Positions 45,457 to 53,191 of a DNA stretch of 64,000 nucleotides are shown here, one piece after another (within the stretch, counting starts at the first letter, position 1; the number at the start of each line of letters is the position of its first letter). Origin of the DNA: Photobacterium atrarenae (GTDB lineage: Bacteria > Pseudomonadota > Gammaproteobacteria > Enterobacterales > Vibrionaceae); contig NZ_CP101508.1 of NCBI RefSeq assembly GCF_024380015.1, positions 1,426,902 through 1,490,901 on the forward strand, written 5' to 3'. The notes under the pieces were generated by a model. It was given only the letters and a program-made list of their open reading frames with translations, did no database searches and was not told the DNA's origin. Made by a program: the position numbers and the translations under genes.

Positions 45457-45866
45457 CTTTACTTAGGACCTTTCACGTTGGGGAAAAGAGACAGGCATAA
45501 ATCCTGTTCGGTGTTGTCATTTTTATGCGGCGCAGTGTAACGTTTGCGTCGTTTTTATCCTAGTAAAATTAATGGCTTGTGAATTGTGATCTGGATCGGT
45601 TTGGTCGGGTGATCTTTGTCATACTTTTGAGGCTTTGTGCTGTTGGGGTGATATGAATTCGTCATACTTATTTTTTAACGATTCATTTACCTTTTGTAAA
45701 CTGATCAGAGACTTAGTTTGTGCGAGGCACGGAAATGATGAGTTTCTTTTGAGATGGGCACTGAAAAGCAGATGAAAAGTAATGATATTCAGTGCGTGGA
45801 CGGCGCTTCGGCTGAATTTCTCTGCATTAGAAGAACAAAGTTCATGGAAAACTCTGCCACCCGAAA

Positions 45867-45897
45867 AAGAAATAGGCAAATCCAATGCCTATTTCTT
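45867..45897. terminator. Terminator-like hairpin without an assigned gene
   Basis: Perfect twelve-base stem with a seven-base loop, A-rich on one side and T-rich on the other, so it could act on either strand. No gene ends next to it. Confidence 0.55.
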
Positions 45898-45986
45898 ATT
45901 GTCTGGCGGTGTTAACTATTGTGCTGGTTGTTTTCTGGAGCTTTATACTGCCTTTTGGGGGTATTGTGTTGCTCTGTTGTTTTACA

Positions 45987-46015
45987 GGGGAGCAGCCAGT
46001 ATCGCTTTGCTCCCC
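45987..46015 (-). terminator. Probable malZ terminator hairpin
   Basis: GGGGAGCA / TGCTCCCC stem 10 bp after the malZ stop on the minus strand; only a weak T-run follows. Confidence 0.5.
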
Positions 46016-46024
46016 CGGTTCCAG

Positions 46025-47881
46025 TTAAGTCAGTGTGAGTAACAAACCTTCCTTGCCTGCCAGCGTCATGGACAGTTGACCGTCTTTCACTTGCCATTCA
46101 TCCCCGGTCAGTTGATCCTGCAACACCGCGTGCTCAATCCCCAGCTGCCAGACCGGCAAGGTGAGTGTTTTGGCATTCTCGCTATTGTTGATCAGGCACA
46201 GGGCAATTTCATCGCCTAGTGTCCGGGCAAACGCCAGCTGCTGATGCTCGGCATACAGCCATTGCAGACTGCCTTCCTGAAGTGCAGCTGTGTTTTTGCG
46301 CAGTTGGATCAGGTGCGAGACATAGTCAAACATCGCATTTGGCTTCTCCGTGCGTTCCCACGGGAAGCAGCGGCGGTTGTCCGGATCCTGACCGCCTTCC
46401 AGCGCAACTTCGGTGCCGTAATACAGGCAAGGGGTGCCGACATAGGCAAATAGCATCAGCAGGGCTAATTTCATGGTGTCCTGATCGCCTTCAAGCATGG
46501 TCAGGAAACGCATGGTGTCATGGCTGTCGAGCTGGTTAAACTGGCTGAGCTGGTTTTGCCACGGGATTTTCCCCCGGGCTTCGTCGAGCCAAGCCACGAG
46601 TTCCTCAGCGTCGATCTGGCAGCGGTGGTAGGCAATATCCAACCCGGTAAAGAAGGCCCGTACCGGGTGGGCGAAGCCATAGTAGTTCATCGCGCCGTCT
46701 TCCTGATCGCCCTGCAGCCACTGGCTGGCTTCGAAAAAGTGCTCGCCCAGCACATAGCTGTCGGGGTTGACCGATTTGGCCGCATCCCGGAACGCTTTCA
46801 CATAACGGGCATTGTTTACCGCCCCGGCACCTTCGCCCAGCATATGAATGACATCAAAGCGCCAGCCGTCAATCTGGTAAGGCGGGCGGAGCCAGTGTTT
46901 GATCACCGCCTCTTCTCCGGCATAGATGAAGTCTTGTACCGCCGGATTGGAAAAGTTCAATTTGGGCAGCGAGCTGATCCCTTTCCAGCCAATATACTCA
47001 TTGCTGTCGCCGTCGAACTGGTAGTAATCGCGATACGCTGAGTCCGGGTGGTTGTACGCACCCGGCTCGTCCGTGTTGCGCTGGTATTTATCAAACCAGG
47101 GATGATCAACCGAGGTATGGTTATAGACGGCATCCAGAATGATCTTCATCCCACGCTGGTGCAGATCGCCCACCATATCGGCAAATTGCGTATTGGTGCC
47201 CAGGTGCGGGTCGACCCGGTGATAGTCCGTGGTGTCATATTTATGGTTGCTCGGCGCGGCAAAAATTGGGTTCAGGTAAAGGGCTGTGATCCCCAGCTTT
47301 TGAAGATAATCCAGTTTGCTCTGAATCCCGGCTAAATCGCCGCCGTAAAACTCATTTGGCCCGTTGCCTTCATCATGGCTGGACACCGGTGTACCCCAGG
47401 CTTTGGCGATGGTTGGCCGTTCATGACCGCGCAAGCAGTACTCATCAGACTGTACACTAAGCGCCGGATCGCCGTTGGCAAAGCGGTCCGGGAAAATTTG
47501 GTAGAACACCTGTTGTTTGACCCAGGCTGGCGGCTGTGCCTGGCGGTTGTATTTAAAGTGAGCTTCTTTGCCCGGCACCCGCGGGGTCACGCCCTGTGCG
47601 TGTAGCCACCACTGGCGGTTGTTCTGCATGATCTTAAAGCAGTAGTGGGTCAGGGGAATATCACTGTTAAGCGGGATCTCTCCATGCCAGTATTGCAGGC
47701 GGCCGTGGGTTTCACCGCGCGACATATCGAGCAGCTCTTCTTCGTTATCTGGTTCGCAACGGACAAAAATAGCTGAAACCTGACGATCGGACTCGCTCAC
47801 CAAAGTGACTTTCAGGTGATCCCGGGCCGGTGTGGCCCAAAAGGCATCCTGACCGTGGAATAAGTAGGGTGTCTTCATCAT
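46025..47881 (-). CDS. malZ: Maltodextrin glucosidase (GH13)
   Basis: 618 residues (E. coli MalZ 604). An N-terminal beta-sandwich of about 110 residues is followed by the GH13 barrel: VFYQIFPDRFANGD, LYLNPIFAAPSNHKYDTTDY, nucleophile Asp343 in GWRFDVIHMLGE, acid/base Glu380 in YVLGEHF and the transition-state Asp in NQLDSHDT. It removes glucose from the reducing end of maltodextrins in the cytoplasm. Start at the first of two adjacent ATGs (47881), after AGAGAAG. Gene is single; no other mal genes are in the window. Confidence 0.92.
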   Translation of the reverse strand: MMKTPYLFHGQDAFWATPARDHLKVTLVSESDRQVSAIFVRCEPDNEEELLDMSRGETHGRLQYWHGEIPLNSDIPLTHYCFKIMQNNRQWWLHAQGVTPRVPGKEAHFKYNRQAQPPAWVKQQVFYQIFPDRFANGDPALSVQSDEYCLRGHERPTIAKAWGTPVSSHDEGNGPNEFYGGDLAGIQSKLDYLQKLGITALYLNPIFAAPSNHKYDTTDYHRVDPHLGTNTQFADMVGDLHQRGMKIILDAVYNHTSVDHPWFDKYQRNTDEPGAYNHPDSAYRDYYQFDGDSNEYIGWKGISSLPKLNFSNPAVQDFIYAGEEAVIKHWLRPPYQIDGWRFDVIHMLGEGAGAVNNARYVKAFRDAAKSVNPDSYVLGEHFFEASQWLQGDQEDGAMNYYGFAHPVRAFFTGLDIAYHRCQIDAEELVAWLDEARGKIPWQNQLSQFNQLDSHDTMRFLTMLEGDQDTMKLALLMLFAYVGTPCLYYGTEVALEGGQDPDNRRCFPWERTEKPNAMFDYVSHLIQLRKNTAALQEGSLQWLYAEHQQLAFARTLGDEIALCLINNSENAKTLTLPVWQLGIEHAVLQDQLTGDEWQVKDGQLSMTLAGKEGLLLTLT

Positions 47882-48020
47882 GATTCTTCTCTGTCGTGAT
47901 TGGAAGGTTGACGAGGCACACCATACTGGCTCTGGCACGTGATGAAATCCACCCTGAAAGCGGGTCGGGCGGCGTAGTTGGGGAGGCGTAGAGCATTTTT
48001 TGGAAATGCGTCACAAGAAA

Positions 48021-48533
48021 TCAAATCGAACAGCGGCTGGTTTGCTTCGCCATTTCTTGCTGTCTAAGGGGCATACTATCAATCAATTCAGTAAGATAAC
48101 GCCAGTTGGTTGCGTCACTCCAGCGGTGCTTCTCTTTGCCGTCTTTGCCAATCAGGATCGCGGTGTGGGCATCCGGGGCAATGTTATATTTTTGTGTCAG
48201 CATCCGAATATCCTCGGGGCTGAACAGGTTGGCGGGTTGGTTAAAGCCGTCGTGGGTGATCACAATGGTCACAACATCGCGCTCTTGCAGTAGGCAATCG
48301 TTCATCAGCGCTTCGCGCAGAAATGCCTGAACATGCTGATCGTTCTGCGGCGCAAAATAGAGGATACTGCGATGATGCCAGTGCAGGGAATCCGGCGGAT
48401 AAGCTCGTACAGAGGGAGCGACCGTCATCAGGGCGAAGCACAGAGTGCCGCACAGGAAGTAGTAGAGCAAGGTATTGCAGGGCAAGACATGACTGAGCAG
48501 GGCGCAGCATCGGTTTTGCTGGAACTCGTTCAT
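48021..48533 (-). CDS. DUF4174 thioredoxin-like exported protein
   Basis: 170 residues. A hydrophobic N-terminal segment at about 15-43 serves as signal or anchor. The rest has the DUF4174 pattern: RSILYFAPQNDQHVQAFLREA, ERDVVTIVITHDG and TAILIGKDGKEKHRWSD. The fold is thioredoxin-like but without CxxC. The start at 48533 has AGGAG seven bases upstream. Function is unknown; relatives are small periplasmic proteins. Confidence 0.82.
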   Translation of the reverse strand: MNEFQQNRCCALLSHVLPCNTLLYYFLCGTLCFALMTVAPSVRAYPPDSLHWHHRSILYFAPQNDQHVQAFLREALMNDCLLQERDVVTIVITHDGFNQPANLFSPEDIRMLTQKYNIAPDAHTAILIGKDGKEKHRWSDATNWRYLTELIDSMPLRQQEMAKQTSRCSI

Positions 48534-48585
48534 CGGCACGCTCCTGATATTGGTCAGATCCATTCAATATGGCTACATCCTTGAA

Positions 48586-48743
48586 ATACCAATCGCAGTA
48601 AATAACTGGCCATCCTAGCTTGTTAAAACGCTCGATAACTGCGTTAGAATTTTTGACTGTAGAATAACTACTTATCAAAAAATTCCGCCTTGTTCTCAAA
48701 CATTTTTCCTGCGCTATTTCTGATCACTTACTTTGATTGGTAT
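48586..48743. mobile_element. MITE-like Vibrionaceae repeat with terminal inverted repeats
   Basis: 158 bp bounded by ATACCAATCGCAGTAA and, inverted at the right end, ATACCAATCAAAGTAA. The ends match at 14 of 16 positions. The interior is non-coding. From memory this sequence resembles a dispersed intergenic repeat of Vibrio and Photobacterium genomes; copy number cannot be seen here. It fills most of the 342-bp gap upstream of the DUF4174 gene and may carry its promoter. Confidence 0.65.
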
Positions 48744-48875
48744 AACGATGCCACGTGCTGAGTGGATCAATCAGCGGAGTATTTTGATACCCTTTGGACT
48801 AAATCCAGTATAGCTGATGCTCTGATAAGCCCGTATGGTCAGATTTGTGCTAATAAAATCCGGGTTTGAAGTTTA

Positions 48876-49802
48876 TTATGATTCCACGGTGTACTGGGAC
48901 AGGTGCTCGGAGACATAGTCGATAAAAACCCGCAGCCGGGCCGGCATGAATTTGGTCTGGGCGAACTGCAACACGATATCCCCTTGGTAGTTGCCTTTTA
49001 GAGTCCAGTCATCCAGCACCTCAACCACGCTGCCTTCTTCCAGCGCGCGTTTGATCACAAAATCCGGAAAAATCCCGATCCCCAAGCCATCCAGCACCCC
49101 TTTCAGCCGCATCTGGGAGTGGTTGACCGCATAACGCCCTTTGACCGGAATCGAGTGGAATTCATCATCTTTGACAAAATCCCAGATATGGTCGGTGGTT
49201 GTTTCCCCCAAATAGATGCAATCGTGGTTCAGTAGATCGGTCGGCACGCGCGGCGTGCCGCGCTGGGCCAGGTAATCCGGGCTGGCGCACAGGCTCAGGC
49301 GGACTTTGCCGATTTGTTTCAGCACCAGCCCTTCACTTGGTTTTTCGGTGAGGCGAAAGACCACATCGATGCCTTCGGAAATCAGATCGATGTCGCCGTC
49401 GGAGGCCTTGAGTTTTAACTCGATGTTCGGGTATTGGGTCAGAAAAGGGGTTACCAGCGGTTGCAGCACAATACTCAGAAACGCTTTTGGCGCAGCCACG
49501 GTCAAAGAGCCGGACGGCGTTTCATGCTCTGAGCTGGTAAATTCCACCACTTGCTTGGTCGCCTGCAATATGGTGCAGCATTGATCGTAGATCCCCCGGC
49601 CCGACTGGGTGATCACCAGTTTGCGGGTGGTCCGCTCAAGCAGTTTTGCCGAGAGCGTCGTTTCCAACCGGGAGATCTGCTTGCTGAGGGCCGATGGGGT
49701 GACCCCCAGTTTTTTCGCGGCAGCCGTGAAGCTGCCTTCATCCACGACAATCTTAAAAACCGCCAGTTCCGGCATTAAGGCAATCAGGGTATTTGTGTCC
49801 AT
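48876..49802 (-). CDS. LysR-family transcriptional regulator
   Basis: 308 residues. The winged helix-turn-helix is at about 10-70 (FKIVVDEGSFTAAAKKLGVTPSALSKQISRLE) and the LysR effector-binding domain follows from about 95 (SGSLTVAAPKAFLSIVLQPLV ... HDCIYLGE). It belongs to the broad group near DsdC/AaeR-like regulators. It is divergent from kbl-tdh, with a spaced inverted repeat between, so it probably controls threonine catabolism and itself. The ribosome site before the annotated ATG is weak; an ATG nine codons further in is possible. Confidence 0.88.
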   Translation of the reverse strand: MDTNTLIALMPELAVFKIVVDEGSFTAAAKKLGVTPSALSKQISRLETTLSAKLLERTTRKLVITQSGRGIYDQCCTILQATKQVVEFTSSEHETPSGSLTVAAPKAFLSIVLQPLVTPFLTQYPNIELKLKASDGDIDLISEGIDVVFRLTEKPSEGLVLKQIGKVRLSLCASPDYLAQRGTPRVPTDLLNHDCIYLGETTTDHIWDFVKDDEFHSIPVKGRYAVNHSQMRLKGVLDGLGIGIFPDFVIKRALEEGSVVEVLDDWTLKGNYQGDIVLQFAQTKFMPARLRVFIDYVSEHLSQYTVES

Positions 49803-49899
49803 AGTTCAAGAGTCCTTTTCCAGGTCAGGGGATAATAGTCCGAATAGGCTTGGATTAGAATGGCTGGCGTTGAAACATCCTGTTAACTGAACATTTTTT

Positions 49900-49939
49900 C
49901 AGACAGATCACCTAACCTGTTTATAAGGTCATCTGTCTG
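49900..49939. promoter_or_regulatory. Spaced inverted repeat upstream of kbl
   Basis: Perfect arms CAGACAGAT / ATCTGTCTG (49900-49908, 49931-49939); extending inward gives ACC/GGT after one mismatch. The centres are 31 bp apart, about three helical turns. It is 49 bp before kbl. It may be the LysR operator or a hairpin in the kbl leader. Confidence 0.6.
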
Positions 49940-49988
49940 GTGAATGACGTTACGGCGTGCATTTGCAGAATCTAATGAGAGGAACATC

Positions 49989-51182
49989 ATGTCAGCTGCA
50001 TTCTACGACCAAATCAAACAGCAAATCGAACAAGTAAAAGCTGAAGGTTTGTACAAATCAGAACGTGTGATCACTTCAGCACAAAAAGCGGCTGTTTCGA
50101 TTAACACCGGCGAGGAAGTCCTGAACTTCTGTGCCAACAACTACCTGGGCCTGGCGAATCACCCTGATCTGATTGAAGCGGCAAAAGCCGGGATGGATCA
50201 GCACGGCTTCGGGATGGCATCGGTGCGTTTCATCTGCGGTACGCAGGACGCGCACAAAGAGCTCGAGCGCAAGCTGTCTGACTTCCTGGGAATGGAAGAC
50301 ACCATCCTTTATACCTCTTGTTTCGACGCCAATGCCGGCCTGTTCGAAACGATTCTTGGCCCGGATGATGCCATCATCTCTGATGCCCTGAACCACGCGT
50401 CGATCATCGACGGTGTGCGTCTGTGTAAAGCCAAGCGTTTCCGCTACGCCAACAACGACATGGCTGAGCTGGAGCAACAACTGATTGCTGCAGATGAAGC
50501 GGGCGCGCGTCATAAGCTGATCGTGACCGACGGTGTGTTTTCGATGGACGGCGTAGTGGCGAACCTGCCTGCAATCTGTGACCTGGCGGACAAGTACAAT
50601 GCGCTGGTGATGGTTGATGACTCTCACGCAGTTGGCTTCATGGGCGACAACGGTCGCGGTACTCACGAGTACCATGACGTAATGGGTCGCATCGACATCA
50701 TCACCGGGACCCTGGGTAAAGCCATGGGTGGTGCATCTGGCGGTTATACTTCCGGTAAGAAAGAAGTGATCGACTGGTTGCGTCAGCGCTCTCGTCCATA
50801 CCTGTTCTCGAACTCTGTGGCACCGGCAATTGTTTCTGCGTCTCTGCGTGTGCTGGACTTGCTGGCCGAAAGCGGCTCACTACGCGATCAGCTGTGGGAC
50901 AACGCGGCGCATTTCCGTGCCCGCATGACTGAAGCCGGCTTCACCATGGCAGGCGCTGACCACGCAATTATCCCAATCATGCTGGGTGATGCGAAAGTGG
51001 CGGCTGAGTTTGCCGAGCGCGCACTGGCGAAAGGTATTTACGTGATTGGCTTCTCCTTCCCGGTGGTGCCGAAAGGTCAAGCCCGTATCCGTACACAGAT
51101 GTCTGCGGCCCATACCCGCGAGCAGTTGGACCAAGCGATTGATGCCTTTATCGAAGTCGGTAAAGACATGGGCATCATCTAA
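49989..51182 (+). CDS. kbl: 2-amino-3-ketobutyrate CoA ligase (glycine C-acetyltransferase)
   Basis: 397 residues, as in E. coli (398). It has the alpha-oxoamine synthase fold, with the PLP lysine Lys244 in [25 protein letters not shown] at 210-219 and the N-terminal [14 protein letters not shown]. It splits 2-amino-3-ketobutyrate, the product of Tdh, into glycine and acetyl-CoA. Start ATG at 49989 with GAGAGGA upstream. It precedes tdh by 134 bp, in the usual order. Confidence 0.97.
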   Translation: MSAAFYDQIKQQIEQVKAEGLYKSERVITSAQKAAVSINTGEEVLNFCANNYLGLANHPDLIEAAKAGMDQHGFGMASVRFICGTQDAHKELERKLSDFLGMEDTILYTSCFDANAGLFETILGPDDAIISDALNHASIIDGVRLCKAKRFRYANNDMAELEQQLIAADEAGARHKLIVTDGVFSMDGVVANLPAICDLADKYNALVMVDDSHAVGFMGDNGRGTHEYHDVMGRIDIITGTLGKAMGGASGGYTSGKKEVIDWLRQRSRPYLFSNSVAPAIVSASLRVLDLLAESGSLRDQLWDNAAHFRARMTEAGFTMAGADHAIIPIMLGDAKVAAEFAERALAKGIYVIGFSFPVVPKGQARIRTQMSAAHTREQLDQAIDAFIEVGKDMGII

Positions 51183-51222
51183 TTCAGGCGATTGGGCCTC
51201 TGAAACGACTTGGGCCTGAGAC

Positions 51223-51299
51223 GACCTGGAACTGTACGACCAGGTTGTGAATAACGAGCAATGAATAGATTTTACTCTCCCGAACCATTGCGGGAGAGT
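51223..51299 (+). repeat. Hairpins in the kbl-tdh intergenic region
   Basis: ACCTGG / CCAGGT (about 51219-51244) and a perfect nine-base stem ACTCTCCCG / CGGGAGAGT (51274-51282, 51291-51299). The second ends 17 bases before the tdh start, without a T-run, so it more likely stabilises or attenuates than terminates. Confidence 0.5.
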
Positions 51300-51316
51300 C
51301 ATTCGGACAAGAGATT

Positions 51317-52348
51317 ATGAAAATTAAAGCGCTTTCAAAGCTGAAGCCTGAAGAAGGCATCTGGATGACCGAAGTGGACAAGCCGGAGCTTGGCCATAAC
51401 GATCTGCTGATCAAAATTAAGAAAACTGCGATTTGCGGTACCGACGTTCACATCTACAACTGGGATGAGTGGTCACAAAAGACAATTCCGGTTCCGATGG
51501 TTGTGGGTCACGAATACGTGGGTGAAGTGGTTGGCATCGGCCAGGAAGTTCGCGGTTTTGAAATCGGCGATCGCGTCTCCGGTGAAGGTCACATCACCTG
51601 TGGTCACTGCCGTAATTGTCGTGGCGGCCGGACGCACCTGTGCCGTAACACCATTGGTGTGGGCGTCAACCGCGAAGGCGCGTTTGCAGAATATCTGGTG
51701 ATCCCAGCATTCAATGCATTCAAAATCCCGGACGAGATCTCGGACGATCTGGCGTCGATTTTCGACCCGTTCGGCAATGCCGTTCACACCGCGCTGTCGT
51801 TCGACCTGGTGGGTGAAGATGTGCTGATCACCGGTGCAGGCCCAATCGGGATCATGGCTGCAGCCGTTGCCAAACACGTCGGTGCCCGTCATGTGGTGAT
51901 CACCGATGTGAACGAATACCGTCTGGATCTGGCGCGTCAAATGGGCGTGACCCGTGCAGTGAACGTTGCCAAAGAGAAGCTGGAAGATGTTGCCGCTGAG
52001 CTGGGCATGACTGAAGGCTTCGATGTCGGTCTGGAAATGTCGGGTAACCCGGCAGCTTTCAACAGCATGCTGACCAACATGAACCACGGCGGTAAGATTG
52101 CGCTGCTGGGTATTCCACCATCAGACATGGGCATCGACTGGAACCAGGTGATCTTCAAAGGTTTGATCATCAAAGGCATCTACGGTCGCGAAATGTTCGA
52201 GACTTGGTACAAGATGGCAAGCCTGATCCAATCTGGCCTGGATCTGAACCCAATTATCACCCACCACTTCAAGGTGGATGACTTCCAGAAAGGCTTCGAC
52301 GCCATGCGTAGCGGGCTTTCCGGCAAGGTTATCCTTGATTGGGAATAA
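51317..52348 (+). CDS. tdh: L-threonine 3-dehydrogenase
   Basis: 343 residues (E. coli 341). Zinc alcohol dehydrogenase family: catalytic zinc ligands around Cys40 (TAICGTDVH) and His65-Glu66 (GHEYVGE), structural zinc Cys95, Cys98, Cys101 and Cys109 (CGHCRNC ... HLC), and NAD motif [20 protein letters not shown]. It oxidises L-threonine to 2-amino-3-ketobutyrate, the substrate of Kbl. The start ATG at 51317 follows AAGAG. Confidence 0.97.
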   Translation: MKIKALSKLKPEEGIWMTEVDKPELGHNDLLIKIKKTAICGTDVHIYNWDEWSQKTIPVPMVVGHEYVGEVVGIGQEVRGFEIGDRVSGEGHITCGHCRNCRGGRTHLCRNTIGVGVNREGAFAEYLVIPAFNAFKIPDEISDDLASIFDPFGNAVHTALSFDLVGEDVLITGAGPIGIMAAAVAKHVGARHVVITDVNEYRLDLARQMGVTRAVNVAKEKLEDVAAELGMTEGFDVGLEMSGNPAAFNSMLTNMNHGGKIALLGIPPSDMGIDWNQVIFKGLIIKGIYGREMFETWYKMASLIQSGLDLNPIITHHFKVDDFQKGFDAMRSGLSGKVILDWE

Positions 52349-52355
52349 GATTGAG

Positions 52356-52379
52356 AGCGCTCCGAAAGGGGCGCTTTTT
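52356..52379 (+). terminator. tdh terminator
   Basis: AGCGC-TCC-GAAA-GGG-GCGCT followed by TTTT; GAAA tetraloop. Confidence 0.88.
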
Positions 52380-52392
52380 CATTTTGACTGTG

Positions 52393-52408
52393 CTGTATGC
52401 ATAAACAG
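52393..52408. promoter_or_regulatory. LexA/SOS box, upstream copy
   Basis: CTGTATGCATAAACAG fits CTGT-N8-ACAG exactly. It lies between TTGACT (52384-52389) and TAAAAT (52409-52414), a possible promoter with a long 19-bp spacer. It is directly after the tdh terminator and about 365 bp from the umuD box, which it matches at 16 of 18 positions when flanks are included. Confidence 0.75.
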
Positions 52409-52414
52409 TAAAAT

Positions 52415-52507
52415 GGAAGTTGGGGCGGTATTTAGCCCCCCAAATAGCCCCTTTTTAGCCCCCATCTTTGTGAAAAAAAGCCCCCATGAACCGATGGGGG
52501 CTTTTTA
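52415..52507 (+). ncRNA. Candidate SOS-controlled small RNA or short leader transcript
   Basis: Between the upstream LexA box and a very strong terminator (stem AAAAAGCCCCCAT / ATGGGGGCTTTTT, 52476-52488 and 52494-52506). The interior has further AGCCCC repeats that could pair with the GGGGGC arm. An ATG at 52413 would open a 34-codon frame running through the terminator, without a ribosome site. The remaining 52508-52750 shows nothing. Transcript and function are inference. Confidence 0.35.
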
Positions 52508-52759
52508 CTTGGACTGATACATACACTGCCAAACACGTTGGCGGGTACAGTTCGAGCGATCCCACTCCGGCCTCCCTTCAAATTCCTTTCAGACCCAAGC
52601 TTGTCAGCACGGATCCTTCCACTCCATTTCATCCCTCACCGTTTTTGCCAGCCAGCTGTCGATGCTGAATCGTCCGCACATCCTGCTTACCTTTTCATCT
52701 GTTGATCCATTGAAGTGATAGAGCGCTTGCAAAACGCCCCGGTAGCGTTGAAAATAATA

Positions 52760-52775
52760 CTGTATAAATAAACAG
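52760..52775. promoter_or_regulatory. LexA/SOS box of umuDC
   Basis: CTGTATAAATAAACAG, with symmetric flanks giving AATACTGT ... ACAGTATT (52756-52779), 11 bases before the umuD start. A near-ideal box, predicting tight LexA repression. Confidence 0.92.
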
Positions 52776-52786
52776 TATTTTGCAAT

Positions 52787-53191
52787 ATGAACGTCATTCC
52801 AATTTGTGCAAGTGCCGGGATCACAGGCTTTGAGAGCCCGGCCGCCGATTACCTTCAGTTACCGCTCAGCCTGGATGAACTCCTGGTTGAACATCCCAGT
52901 GCCACCTTTATCGGGCGAGCACAGGGGCGCTCGATGGAAGGGGTCGGGATATTCGATGGCGATATCCTGATTGTAGATCGTCATGTCTCGGTGGCAGACC
53001 ACGATGTCATCGTCGCCAATTTCAATGGTGAATTCGTTTGTAAGATCATCGATGTCCGTCAGCGGCGGTTGCTCTCTGCAACCTCTGGGTACCCGCCGAT
53101 CTGGATCGGTGGCGATGATCAGTTTTCTGTCGAAGGCGTAGTGGTCCGCTCGATACGCTGCCACCGGGCCAGCCGGTTACTGGAGGCCTGA
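52787..53191 (+). CDS. umuD: UmuD-type S24 peptidase subunit of DNA polymerase V
   Basis: 134 residues. FESPAADYLQLPLSLDELLVEHPSAT is very close to E. coli UmuD. The catalytic serine is Ser49 in GRSMEGVGIFDGD and the lysine Lys86 in FVCKIID. The RecA-stimulated cleavage site would be Ala10-Gly11 (ASAG), so the arm removed is only 10 residues against 24 in E. coli. After self-cleavage UmuD' joins UmuC to form Pol V. There is no clear ribosome site before the ATG. It overlaps umuC by one base. Confidence 0.92.
   Translation: MNVIPICASAGITGFESPAADYLQLPLSLDELLVEHPSATFIGRAQGRSMEGVGIFDGDILIVDRHVSVADHDVIVANFNGEFVCKIIDVRQRRLLSATSGYPPIWIGGDDQFSVEGVVVRSIRCHRASRLLEA

Larger units (their letters stand above)
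45457..46024. other. 568-bp intergenic region between GAPDH and malZ
   Basis: Presumed GAPDH promoter on the right side of the gene, then two hairpins. Two frames of 86-88 codons exist on opposite strands but neither has a good ribosome site or family match. Hairpin 45867-45897 (AAGAAATAGGCA / TGCCTATTTCTT) points to the end of an unidentified transcript, possibly a small RNA. Confidence 0.45.

Noticed and set aside
52413..52517. A 34-codon gene after the upstream LexA box
   Set aside because: No ribosome binding site, and the strong terminator hairpin lies within the frame; a non-coding transcript is more likely.
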